Origin: Mycobacterium sp. ELW1
GTDB taxonomy: Bacteria; Actinomycetota; Actinomycetes; Mycobacteriales; Mycobacteriaceae
Length of the DNA stretch: 64,000 nt
Assembly: GCF_008329905.1 (NCBI RefSeq)
Contig: NZ_CP032155.1
Location: 1,054,001-1,118,000, forward strand
Reading direction: 5' to 3'
A program made the position numbers and the translations under genes. Positions 17,935-26,190 of the stretch are shown piece after piece; position 1 is the stretch's first letter, and every line of letters starts with the position of its first letter. A model generated the notes under the pieces. It had not been told where the DNA came from. It ran no database searches and was given only the letters and a program-made list of their open reading frames with translations.

Positions 17935-18908
17935 TTGTAGTGACGGGCGGTGCCGGCTTCATCGGCTCGAACGTCGTCGCTTCCGTGGAGGCCGAGGATG
18001 ACATCGCAGTATGCGACTGGATCGACGACGACAAGCGGCCAAACCTCGCGGCCCACCGCGTCAATGAAGTTGTTTCGCCGGACTCGCTCTTCGAGTTCCT
18101 CGCCGATCGGGCTAGTGACATCGAATTCGTCATCCATATGGGTGCGAATTCCTCTACCACTGATCCTGATGTCGACCGGGTCTTCCACTACAATCTTGAC
18201 TTCAGCGACGCCCTCTGGAGATGGTGTGTGGCGCAACGCGTACGGCTCATCTACGCGTCGTCGGCATCGACGTACGGCGACGGGAGCGGCGGATTCGAGG
18301 ACCGGCAGGACCGCGAGTTTCTCACAACGTTACGCCCGCTTAACGCTTACGGCCTCAGCAAGCATGCCTTCGATATGCGCGTCGCGCGGTGGATTGAAGA
18401 AGAGCAACCAACGCCCCCACAATGGGCCGGGCTCAAGTTCTTCAACGTCTACGGCCCCAACGAGTATCACAAGGGCGACATGATGAGCCTCGTTGCCAAG
18501 ATGGTGCCGGTGATCGAGCGCGGAGAGGTTGTTCGGCTTTTTCGCTCGCACAAGCCTGGGTATCGCGACGGCGAACAGCTACGCGACTTCGTATACGTCA
18601 AAGACGTTATCGCAGTGATCGATTGGTTGCGTGCCAACCCCGGCGTGAACGGGTTATTCAACGTCGGCAGCGGTAAGGCGAGGTCGTTCCTCGATCTAAC
18701 TCTCGCTACCTTCGATGCCCTCGGCGCGGAACCGAGAATCGAATTCGTTGACATGCCTGAACATCTACGCGACCGTTACCAATACTTCACTGAAGCGCCG
18801 TTGGACAAAATCCGCAGCGCAGGCTTCGAACGTCCAGCCACCGGACTGGAAGAGGGGGTCCGGGATTACGTTCTGGGCTACTTGAAGGACGGCCGGGGCT
18901 ACGCGTGA
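17931..18908 (+). CDS. hldD: ADP-L-glycero-D-manno-heptose 6-epimerase
   Basis: A 325-residue extended SDR enzyme converting ADP-D-glycero- to ADP-L-glycero-beta-D-manno-heptose. Features in order: TGGAGFIGSN at residues 5-14, IHMGANSSTTDPDVDRVFHYN (HldD-typical), YASSASTYGDG, the catalytic NAYGLSKHAFD, FFNVYGPNEYHKGDMMS (strongly HldD-specific), and LRDFVYVKD. The C-terminal RYQYFTEA segment is also characteristic. It starts with GTG 17931 inside the end of hldE. Its end overlaps the convergent gmhB gene by 10 bases. Its presence marks the L,D-heptose route of LPS inner-core biosynthesis, distinct from the GDP-heptose route. Confidence 0.93.
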   Translation: MIVVTGGAGFIGSNVVASVEAEDDIAVCDWIDDDKRPNLAAHRVNEVVSPDSLFEFLADRASDIEFVIHMGANSSTTDPDVDRVFHYNLDFSDALWRWCVAQRVRLIYASSASTYGDGSGGFEDRQDREFLTTLRPLNAYGLSKHAFDMRVARWIEEEQPTPPQWAGLKFFNVYGPNEYHKGDMMSLVAKMVPVIERGEVVRLFRSHKPGYRDGEQLRDFVYVKDVIAVIDWLRANPGVNGLFNVGSGKARSFLDLTLATFDALGAEPRIEFVDMPEHLRDRYQYFTEAPLDKIRSAGFERPATGLEEGVRDYVLGYLKDGRGYA

Positions 18909-19453
18909 ACCCAGCGTTCGAACCACGCCAAGGTCTCGTTAAGGTCCTGGAATCGGTTCACTTTGGGTGCGCCCGCGGGCGCCGGCCCCGGGTCCCCCAG
19001 GAGGGCGATTGCCGAAACTCCCGCGGCGGATGCGGCAAGGGCGTCCCTCCATCCGTCGCCCACCATTGCCGATCGCGCAGGGTCGATGCCGTGATCCGCG
19101 ATAGCGTCGAGGAACATCCCCGGTTTCGGCTTCCGGCTTGGATGATCTGCGCGATAGCGCTCTACCCGAGCCTCTGGATGGAACGGCGAAAAGTAGACCG
19201 CGGTCAACGGAGCGAGCTCCTGCTCGAATCGGTAGCGGACGAACCCCATCAGGTCCTCGAACGCCGGCTCGTCGTAGTAGCCCCGTCCTATCCCCGACTG
19301 ATTGGTGACCACGATCGGAAGCATTTCATGCGCGACAGCCATTCTAACTAGATCGAATATGCCGTCGACAAATTCGAAATCCTGACGGCGCCAGACAAAG
19401 CCGCGGTCGACGTTGATAACTCCGTCGCGATCAAGGAAGAGCGCGCGGTTCAT
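18899..19453 (-). CDS. gmhB: D-glycero-beta-D-manno-heptose 1,7-bisphosphate 7-phosphatase, zinc-site variant
   Basis: A 184-residue HAD-superfamily phosphatase that would remove the 7-phosphate from heptose bisphosphate, the step between the two HldE reactions. HAD motifs: FLDRDGVIN (motif I, residues 6-14), VVTNQSGIGRG (motif II), RKPKPGM (motif III Lys) and MVGDGWRD (motif IV). The loop that binds zinc in most GmhB enzymes (C-x-H ... C-x-C before RKPKPG) reads SPFHP ... HPSRKPKPG, so the cysteine ligands are missing. It is convergent with hldD and divergent from the GT9 gene. Function well supported by context; a histidinol-phosphatase-like role is less likely. Confidence 0.87.
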   Translation of the reverse strand: MNRALFLDRDGVINVDRGFVWRRQDFEFVDGIFDLVRMAVAHEMLPIVVTNQSGIGRGYYDEPAFEDLMGFVRYRFEQELAPLTAVYFSPFHPEARVERYRADHPSRKPKPGMFLDAIADHGIDPARSAMVGDGWRDALAASAAGVSAIALLGDPGPAPAGAPKVNRFQDLNETLAWFERWVHA

Positions 19454-19639
19454 TCCGTGAGCCTAACGTCTCTCAGGACCTACTGGAGGCGACCGGCGCG
19501 CCGGTCGTGCGATGACATTGCCGCCAGAACGTGGGCGTGCTCGGCGTGGGATACCCCGACCGCGTATCGTGGTTGAAACGCGCGAAGGGGGATCGAGTGG
19601 CTAGAAGTGGCTCCTGCCAAACTATTCAGCCATCCTCAG

Positions 19640-19665
19640 TTCCACACCTCGCAGAGGGTGTGGAA
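19640..19665 (+). promoter_or_regulatory. Hairpin covering the ribosome-binding site of the GT9 gene
   Basis: TTCCACACC (19640-19648) and GGTGTGGAA (19657-19665) form a perfect 9-bp stem with an 8-base loop. The second arm includes part of the AGAGGGTG Shine-Dalgarno region and the A of the ATG at 19665. In mRNA this would hide the start site. Regulation by structure is inference. Confidence 0.5.
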
Positions 19666-20708
19666 TGAAGGCCGCGATCTCTGATGGATCCAGGATCCTA
19701 TATTTTCAAGCCAGGAACCTAGGGGACGCGGTAATCGGGACGCGATTGGTGGAAACCTTTGGTCGTTCGTTTCCGCGTTCTCCGATCACAGTGTTCACGC
19801 GTCCCGAGCTTGCAGATATATATCGACATAATCCCCATGTCGATGAGCTGCGGTTCGCCGCGTTTCCCGTTGGCTCGGCAAAGAATACCGGAATTGGTGA
19901 GGTCCGACGACTGTGGTGTGAGCTCGGTCGAATTCGCCGTCAACGATACGATCTGGTGGTCAATTGCGAGGGCGGTCTCGGTGAGAATGTCCTCGCGTGG
20001 CTGATGTCCCCACGGCACAACAGTGGCCCCATTTGGTCCATAGACCATCCACGAAACTCCTTCTTTCGCACCGGGTTGGGTGGACTGATCCGTTACCCGG
20101 TGACGGTTCCTGTCGACGTCCCCGACGTTTATTCCGCAATGGATGAGCTCGCTAGAGGCCTCGGTGCCATGCGTCCGGCGAAATCACGGCTCTATGCATC
20201 CGGCGGCCGTGAATTGCGGTGTCGCGAAGAAGCCGAGATCATCGGCATACACCCACTCGCCAGCCAGGCGGGAAAGCTCTGGGCAGCCGAGAGATGGCGT
20301 GAGCTCATAAGGATCCTCAGGAGTCGTGGAAGATCCGTAGTGCTCTTTGGCGCATCCAGCGAGCGGGAGAGACTCGCTGCTCTCATTCCGGATCCGACCG
20401 ACGAAATGGTCACGATCGAAACGCTTCCGTTATTGGAATTCTTCGAGAAGCTGACCGAGGTTCGCACGCTGGTGTGCCTCGACAGTTTTGCGGCACATGT
20501 CGCTGCCGCTATCGAGACGCCCGCTGTCATTCTCACTGGGAGTGGAATGTCGGAGGTGTGGACTCCACCGGGTGCAGAGGTGATCGACGGCGGCAAAGGT
20601 TATCCGCCGCCCGATGGGGTGCGATGCGGGGATGGCCTTGCGTCCGGAATGCAGAGGATTGCCCTGGCAGAGGTGGTGGCAACTCTCGAACGCCTTGGCG
20701 TGCTCTAG
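19665..20708 (+). CDS. Glycosyltransferase family 9, ADP-heptose:heptosyltransferase-like
   Basis: A 347-residue GT-B protein of the heptosyltransferase family. The N-terminal RILYFQARNLGDAVIGTRLV with NLGDAV is the GT9 acceptor-side loop (usually xxGDxx). The C-terminal half has IIGIHPLASQAGKLWAAERW, the donor phosphate region, and LDSFAAHVAAAIETPAVILTG, equivalent to the GxDTGxxHxAAA motif. The ATG at 19665 follows AGAGGGTG. It is right of the hld/gmh genes and is the best candidate to transfer L,D-heptose from ADP-heptose to a glycolipid or polysaccharide acceptor. No membrane helix. The acceptor is unknown, as mycobacteria have no LPS. Confidence 0.82.
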   Translation: MKAAISDGSRILYFQARNLGDAVIGTRLVETFGRSFPRSPITVFTRPELADIYRHNPHVDELRFAAFPVGSAKNTGIGEVRRLWCELGRIRRQRYDLVVNCEGGLGENVLAWLMSPRHNSGPIWSIDHPRNSFFRTGLGGLIRYPVTVPVDVPDVYSAMDELARGLGAMRPAKSRLYASGGRELRCREEAEIIGIHPLASQAGKLWAAERWRELIRILRSRGRSVVLFGASSERERLAALIPDPTDEMVTIETLPLLEFFEKLTEVRTLVCLDSFAAHVAAAIETPAVILTGSGMSEVWTPPGAEVIDGGKGYPPPDGVRCGDGLASGMQRIALAEVVATLERLGVL

Positions 20709-20744
20709 AGGCGATGTCAGTGCTGGCCTGACCGGGGTGAACGC

Positions 20745-22214
20745 TCAGTCCGACACCGTTTTATCCGCCGCATTTGCCGGGACTGCGATTTCGGGCTTTG
20801 ACTCTTCTTGCACGTCGGAGGCGCGTGAATCGCTTAGCCCAGGCTGTTGCGGCGCTTCATTGTCGCCATAGTAGCTGTAGTTGTAATTGTAGCTGGTCCC
20901 TCCTCGAAGTGGTGTCATCGTCAACACCGCTCCTAGCAGTAAGGCGCCGACATCTTTCAAGGTTCCTACAGCGTGCGCGAGTTGCTCGCGCTTTGTGCTA
21001 CCGAATTTAGCGATTATTAGCGCTCCGTCTGCGAGAGCTGCCAAGATTGCTCCGTCCGTTACTGCGAGTAACGGGGACGAATCGATGACGACATAGTCAA
21101 ACTTCGCGCGGAGCTCGTTTAAGACATTTTTAGCTGCCAGGGATCCAAGAAGTTCACTCGGATTGGGCGGGGCAGCGCCTGCGGTCAGGACCGTCAACCG
21201 GGGAAACTTTGTCGCTTGCAATGCCTCGGATAGTGAAGTTCTCCCGCTGACTACTGTGCTCAACCCGACTTCATTTACCAAGTCGAGGTATCTAGCTACG
21301 GATGGGCGCCTCATATCGCCATCGACGAGAGCGACGTTATGGTCTGATTCTGCCAACGCAAGTGCGATATTCATCGCTGTGGTCGTTTTTCCCTCGTTTG
21401 GCGCTGAGCTGGTGATTACAATGACTCGCGGTGGTGTGTCGACAGCCAAGAATTGCAGATTCGTCCGAAGTTTTCGGAAGGCTTCTGCAATAGGTGAGTT
21501 GTCATCCTCGAATAACAGAGCTGGCTTGTCACGCCGAGCCTTGTCGAGCGGAATGCTGCCTACAACACCCACTCCGGTGATGCTCCCGAGCGTCTCCCGG
21601 CTCTTCACTGTGTTGTCAAGCAAGTCACGGAGAATCGCCAGCCCTACTCCCAACGCAATACCCAGAAGGACACCTAGTCCGATATTACGGGCGGTTTTCG
21701 GAAGTACTGGCTTGGTGGGAATGGAAGCACGCTGTTCGACCACGACGCGTGCATCGGGCGGAGCTCCCGCCTTCGGAGGAGTCTCTAATTCGCCTACCAA
21801 CGCAACGAATTCGTCAGACAAAGCATTTGCGATGTCACGTGCTCGAACCGGCGACTTATCGAGGACCGATACATCTATAAGCACAGTGTCGGGTTTGGCG
21901 GTTGCTTTGACCTTTTCTCGCAGGTCGTCTGCGGACATATCGAGGTTGAGTTTGTCGATTGTGCGCTGAGCCAGCGTCTGACCCATCAATAGCTCGGTGT
22001 ACGACAGCACGCGTTCCTGCGAGAAACGGTTGCCCTGATATAAGTCGCTCAGCGACGAGCCGGACGATGTAGAGACGAACAGTCGTGTAGAAGCCTCGTA
22101 TTGCGGCGTCGTCGCAACCGTATATGCGATAGCGGCCAAGGTAATCACAAGCGCGGTCACGCTGACGGTCATCCAGCGGGTCCGCAACAACTTCGCGAAA
22201 TCCTGCAAACTCAT
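20745..22214 (-). CDS. Wzc-like polysaccharide co-polymerase and tyrosine autokinase
   Basis: A 489-residue fusion of a Wzz-type chain-length domain and a BY-kinase. Residues 1-200 hold a first transmembrane helix (about 15-34), an extracellular part and a second helix (about 178-200). The cytoplasmic kinase has Walker A (SSAPNEGKTTTAMNIALAL, near 268), Walker A' (VALVDGDMRRP) and Walker B (FDYVVIDSSPLL). Near residues 439-448 is a tyrosine cluster (SYNYNYSYYG), the usual autophosphorylation tail. ATG 22214 has GGGGG upstream. It would control chain length and export of the polymer with the Wzy/Wzx-like proteins. It converges with the GT9 gene. Confidence 0.9.
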   Translation of the reverse strand: MSLQDFAKLLRTRWMTVSVTALVITLAAIAYTVATTPQYEASTRLFVSTSSGSSLSDLYQGNRFSQERVLSYTELLMGQTLAQRTIDKLNLDMSADDLREKVKATAKPDTVLIDVSVLDKSPVRARDIANALSDEFVALVGELETPPKAGAPPDARVVVEQRASIPTKPVLPKTARNIGLGVLLGIALGVGLAILRDLLDNTVKSRETLGSITGVGVVGSIPLDKARRDKPALLFEDDNSPIAEAFRKLRTNLQFLAVDTPPRVIVITSSAPNEGKTTTAMNIALALAESDHNVALVDGDMRRPSVARYLDLVNEVGLSTVVSGRTSLSEALQATKFPRLTVLTAGAAPPNPSELLGSLAAKNVLNELRAKFDYVVIDSSPLLAVTDGAILAALADGALIIAKFGSTKREQLAHAVGTLKDVGALLLGAVLTMTPLRGGTSYNYNYSYYGDNEAPQQPGLSDSRASDVQEESKPEIAVPANAADKTVSD

Positions 22215-22372
22215 TGTGGCCCCCTTGCTAGCTTTCCATGGCGCGGAGGACCGCCCGCCGGTCCCGTAGATGCTCAGTTTGGGCTCGTGTCCCCGTTATG
22301 CAGCCTATCAACGGAGGCGCTGAGTCACCGCGATGGCTGGAGTAACCGGCAACCCGAAAGGACTTTCTGTGC

Positions 22373-24226
22373 CTACCGCGTGCATGTCGGCACCGCGACT
22401 TTGGGAATAACATCGTCCGCCAGCGGCTGAATCGGAACTCGCGGGGCTCCGCCCGTCGTAGGCTCAGTGAGCCGAAATATCAATTCGACCGTCTGTCCCG
22501 GCGGTATGGCCACCTGAGACTCGAAGCTTGGATGGCCGCGCTCTGTTGATCCGAACACGCGGGTCCTCTTGCCGTTGGCGAGGACGCTGTTGACCTCTGC
22601 GCCCTTGGTTGTCAGCAGGCGGACCGAGGTGATCATCGTGCCCCGTGGAATGCTTCCCGGGATCTCGGGATAGAAGCCCAGCCTCCCTGCTACGTAGTCT
22701 GGCAGACCGGCGACGTCCTTCAGTGTATTGGTCAGCCGGACTGTGACGGTAGACGTACGCTTGTCGCCGTCGCAGCCGTCGGCGACATACTCGATCGCCC
22801 GATCCAGATAGTAATCCATCTTGTTGCCGCCGAGGTTGTTGACGACGACTTCGGCGTAGGGTGCCGGGTCGTCAGGAATTTCATGGGCTAACTGCGTTCT
22901 TTCCAGAAGCGCTTGATCAGCTGGGTTGGAGCTCCACACTGCGATTCGGCGCTCGCTGACCGCCCGCCCCAAAGCGTTGAGCAGCTTGCGTGGCGACTCC
23001 ACCGGCGTAGTGAGCTTCTTGACTACTTCCGTGGCAATGTCTTGCAGGTATCGCTTTCGTCCGCTTTGGTCGTTGGGATCGGGAAAGCGTGCATAAACTG
23101 TGGACTCGGTCAGCTCCACGACATTGTCCTTGGTGACGATTTCGCCGGTAGGTAGCGTAACTGGGCCCGTCGCGCCAAGGATGTAACTCAGTGCTATGGG
23201 GTCAATGGAGATAACGCCATCGACGTTCATCCCTGACTGCTGCGCCCAGATCTGCTTCCAGATCTGGGCCGCATAGGGGAAATGCGAGCTCTGATTGCTG
23301 TTACGAAAATCGGTGGTGGGATTGGTGAAACCGTACTGTTCGTCGAATTCAGGATTCACAGCGAACGGAGTGAACTGCTTGTTGAGCTCGGTGTTTGCTC
23401 CGAGTGTGTCTACTGAGGGCTTGCCGTCGTCGAACCTGAGGATCCCGAAGCCGCCGAGTAGGCCGCCGGTGCCTCGGGCCTCTGCGTTCGTCTGGAATCC
23501 AATAAAGTAGCTGCGCGGACCGTCGGCGCCCAGCATCGACGGCGCCAATTGCGCCGCCAGAGCCGTGTTGCCGAGCAGCTGCGCAATGTCTGCTGTCTGC
23601 GCCTGAAGTTGTGACCGCGCTCCGCCGACAGCTGATAGGTAGCTTGGTTCTGTAATTGCTTGCGCGGCCGTGTTCAGGCGCGCTGCGTCTGCCGCGATCT
23701 TACTTAGTACGGGTTCTTCTCTACGCAACGCCGTCACGTCGAGCCTGCCGTTGGCGAGCAACTGATCCGGTGCGACCGTGGTACCGGCATCTGCGGTGGG
23801 CTTCAAAACGTCGGCAGCCAGGCCGAGCACCACATCTGATATCTGCTGACCGGTCTTGAAGGGACTGCCCAACCACGGCACGACGGAAACGATGTTCCAG
23901 GGCACCGAGTGGGTCGCGTCTCGGGCTGCCTGCGCGTGCGACTGTGCATCTGCTGCGAAGTGCGAGGCGTCTTTCGTATTCCCCTGCAGGAGTGCATCTT
24001 TGGCTTGCTGTGCGCTGGCGCGGGCTTGCTCGAGACCTGTCTTCGCCTGGTCGGCCCGTAAACCGAGCCAACCGCCAAATACGATGAGAACGAGGAGTGC
24101 TCCCAACGCTCCCCAGACGACGTTGCGACTCCTGTACCAGGGTCGCTCATCGTCATCGTCATCGGTGAGGTCTACATGGTTATCTTCCGGGTTGTCATTG
24201 GCCGGTCGTCGCGAAAAGAACTTCAC
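22373..24226 (-). CDS. DUF4012 domain-containing membrane protein
   Basis: A 617-residue protein. A highly acidic N-terminus (LTDDDDDERPW) is followed by one transmembrane helix (VVWGALGALLVLIVFGGWL, about residues 36-54) and an alanine/glutamine-rich coiled-coil-like segment. The large remainder is extracytoplasmic and carries DUF4012 features such as SYFIGFQTNAEARGTGGLLGGFG and GVISIDPIALSYILGATGPV. DUF4012 proteins occur beside polysaccharide genes in actinobacteria, and some resemble LytR-CpsA-Psr attachment enzymes in context only. GTG 24226 start. It is upstream of the Wzc-like gene on the same strand with a 158-base gap. Possible role in polymer attachment or export; unproven. Confidence 0.8.
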   Translation of the reverse strand: MKFFSRRPANDNPEDNHVDLTDDDDDERPWYRSRNVVWGALGALLVLIVFGGWLGLRADQAKTGLEQARASAQQAKDALLQGNTKDASHFAADAQSHAQAARDATHSVPWNIVSVVPWLGSPFKTGQQISDVVLGLAADVLKPTADAGTTVAPDQLLANGRLDVTALRREEPVLSKIAADAARLNTAAQAITEPSYLSAVGGARSQLQAQTADIAQLLGNTALAAQLAPSMLGADGPRSYFIGFQTNAEARGTGGLLGGFGILRFDDGKPSVDTLGANTELNKQFTPFAVNPEFDEQYGFTNPTTDFRNSNQSSHFPYAAQIWKQIWAQQSGMNVDGVISIDPIALSYILGATGPVTLPTGEIVTKDNVVELTESTVYARFPDPNDQSGRKRYLQDIATEVVKKLTTPVESPRKLLNALGRAVSERRIAVWSSNPADQALLERTQLAHEIPDDPAPYAEVVVNNLGGNKMDYYLDRAIEYVADGCDGDKRTSTVTVRLTNTLKDVAGLPDYVAGRLGFYPEIPGSIPRGTMITSVRLLTTKGAEVNSVLANGKRTRVFGSTERGHPSFESQVAIPPGQTVELIFRLTEPTTGGAPRVPIQPLADDVIPKVAVPTCTR

Positions 24227-24286
24227 TCAGTCAATTCCCCATGCTCCAGTGCGGTCTGTATCTGTGCAGCCGCGTCAGCCGACCAA

Positions 24287-24333
24287 CAAAAAACGACCCG
24301 CCAGCTGTCGATCGACAACAACTGACGAGTCGT
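24287..24333 (-). terminator. Rho-independent terminator of the small exported protein gene
   Basis: On the minus strand, arms 24318-24333 and 24293-24308 form a 16-bp stem with 13 Watson-Crick and 3 G-U pairs around a 9-base loop, followed by a run of Us (the As at 24288-24293 on the plus strand). It lies just after the stop codon at 24346. Confidence 0.85.
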
Positions 24334-24345
24334 TCTCGTAGATTG

Positions 24346-24852
24346 CTAGCTCGAGGTGCCGTACGGACCAATCTTGATGGCCTTGGCCACGTTGGTGGCT
24401 GCGTTGTCGAATCCGTTGCCGATGTTCGTAAACGCGTCACCGATCGGGCCAGGGAGGATCTGGCCGGCAAGGTTGAAGGCAAGTCCGGTGAACGCGAGAC
24501 CACCGTAGACGAACGTACCGAAGTACTGCACGCCTGCCTGGACCGCACTCTGGGCTGCATCGACGAACCCGGAGATGAAGATCTGAATGACCTGTGCCGG
24601 CGGGGTGGCGCTGGCGGCGGCCTTCTTGTTGGAGCCGGGCGTCGCAACCGCGGCGCTAGGCGTGTCGACGATGACCACCGGGTCGACGAGGAGCTCGGCA
24701 GAGTTGCCAAGTCCCTCGGAGAACGATGCCAGGCTCGGTGCGGCGTGGGCGACAGCCGGAGTGATCGCGGCGGCTGCTGCGACGGCCACGGCAGCGGTGC
24801 TCACCTGAAGCTTGGTTGACATGGCAGAGAACTTGCTTGCTGCAGTAGTCAT
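24346..24852 (-). CDS. Small exported alanine-rich protein of unknown function
   Basis: A 168-residue protein with a long Sec signal peptide: after a charged N-terminus comes AAVAVAAAAAITPAVAHA, cleavage before APSLA. The start is ATG 24852 with a GGGGGG sequence upstream; a second in-frame ATG at residue 11 is possible. The mature part has a Thr/Ala/Pro-rich linker followed by a hydrophobic, glycine-rich C-terminus (GFVDAAQSAVQAGVQYFG, TGLAFNLAGQILPGPIGDAF) that could insert into or pack against a membrane. The pattern is common in mycobacterial secreted proteins without assigned function. Own terminator downstream, so a separate transcript is likely. Confidence 0.75.
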   Translation of the reverse strand: MTTAASKFSAMSTKLQVSTAAVAVAAAAAITPAVAHAAPSLASFSEGLGNSAELLVDPVVIVDTPSAAVATPGSNKKAAASATPPAQVIQIFISGFVDAAQSAVQAGVQYFGTFVYGGLAFTGLAFNLAGQILPGPIGDAFTNIGNGFDNAATNVAKAIKIGPYGTSS

Positions 24853-25128
24853 CTAGACCCCCCTATAAATGTTCCTGTGTGCTTCCTGAGGCCGCTGCTT
24901 CGCATTGCCTGAGAAATTAAAGAAAGAGTCCCATACCACCCAGGTCCTGTCAACCGGAAACCGTCACCTTTCATCAGGCATTTCCCCGCGAAACGACCTC
25001 CCATTCGGATGGCACCGAGTGCACAAATCGGCGCTCTGGGAAGTGCTGCACAAGTGGACGGCACCGATCGCCCGGCATGTCACGTCGGTGGCCGCCGTAT
25101 CCGATGAAAAGGCTTGTGCGGCAACCGG

Positions 25129-26190
25129 TTACGCGGACACCGACCAGGCGAAGCCGCTGACGTCGCGAACCGAGGCCGCGAAGACGTCCGGCATCGTCGC
25201 CGGGAACAGCAGGTCGCCGCCATGGCAGGTGCCCGCCACGACACGGCCGACGGTGGGAACACCGGCGGCTAGCAGCCTCCGGTAATAGAGCAGTCCTTCG
25301 TCGCGCAGCGGATCGAGTTCGTTCACCGAGATCACGTGCGGAGGTAGGCCGGCAAGATCCTCGTCGCTGGCCGCACCGGCCCAGCAGGTGGGATCGCCCG
25401 TGTGCGTGGCGTCGGGATCGTAGATGGAGCCCAGCAGCGCGGCCTGTTGGCAACTGATGAAATATCCGTCGTTTTCCCGCAGCGACGGCAGGTCATCGGG
25501 GTAGTCGAGCCAGCGGTTGGAGATGTACGGGCAATGGGCGTAGGCCCCGCCGATCTCGTCGAGCCACCCTTCACGCTTGGCTTTGTGGACGACGGTCAGC
25601 GTCAGGTTCCCGCCGCCGGACTCGCCGCACACGATCAGCCGACTCACGCCGAGGTCCGCGGCATTGGCGTGCACCCACCGGGTCGCGGCCGCGCAATCGT
25701 TCAATCCGGCCGGGTACGGATGGGCGCCGAGGCGGCCGCCGGAATTGCGGAACTCCACGCCCACCACCACCAGGCCGGTGGCGGCCATGCTCTCCCTGAT
25801 GTGCCGATAGCCCGCGTCCGCGGCGCTCGCGATCGCCATGCCACCGCCGTGAAAGTGCACCACGGCCGGAAGTGGACCGTCGGCGTGATCAGGCCGGCTG
25901 ACGAAGAGCGTGATCTCGTGGCCGTCGGCGCCGGGGATGGTCACCGTGGTGGTGGTGACGCCGGCCGGCGACGGAGCCGCGGAAGCCATCATCGAGATCA
26001 CGCCGCCGACCGCTTGCTCGGCGGCCGCGGCATAAGCCAGCCGATCCGCCAACGGTGAGTCGAGGGTCAGCGGCGCATCCGGAAGCACGTCGGCCAGCCC
26101 GAGCGGCGCCAGCGCCGCCACCATCCGGGGATCCGATCGCGGATCGGTGCCAAGGGTGCAATTCGGATCAGCGAGCCGCCCAACAGACAT
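25129..26190 (-). CDS. Alpha/beta-hydrolase of the hormone-sensitive-lipase (HSL) family
   Basis: A 353-residue cytoplasmic esterase/lipase. The oxyanion-hole motif HFHGGGMA lies near residue 125, the nucleophile elbow GESGGGN near 207, the acidic residue in NELDPLRDEG near 290 and the catalytic His in GTCHGGD near 320, all as in HSL-type esterases. The ATG at 26190 lies inside a perfect hairpin; an internal ATG at residue 23 (MVAALAPLGLADVL) could be the true start, as many HSL enzymes begin near it. Next upstream on the same strand is a mycolic acid methyltransferase gene. Likely hydrolyses short- or medium-chain esters; substrate unknown. Confidence 0.85.
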   Translation of the reverse strand: MSVGRLADPNCTLGTDPRSDPRMVAALAPLGLADVLPDAPLTLDSPLADRLAYAAAAEQAVGGVISMMASAAPSPAGVTTTTVTIPGADGHEITLFVSRPDHADGPLPAVVHFHGGGMAIASAADAGYRHIRESMAATGLVVVGVEFRNSGGRLGAHPYPAGLNDCAAATRWVHANAADLGVSRLIVCGESGGGNLTLTVVHKAKREGWLDEIGGAYAHCPYISNRWLDYPDDLPSLRENDGYFISCQQAALLGSIYDPDATHTGDPTCWAGAASDEDLAGLPPHVISVNELDPLRDEGLLYYRRLLAAGVPTVGRVVAGTCHGGDLLFPATMPDVFAASVRDVSGFAWSVSA

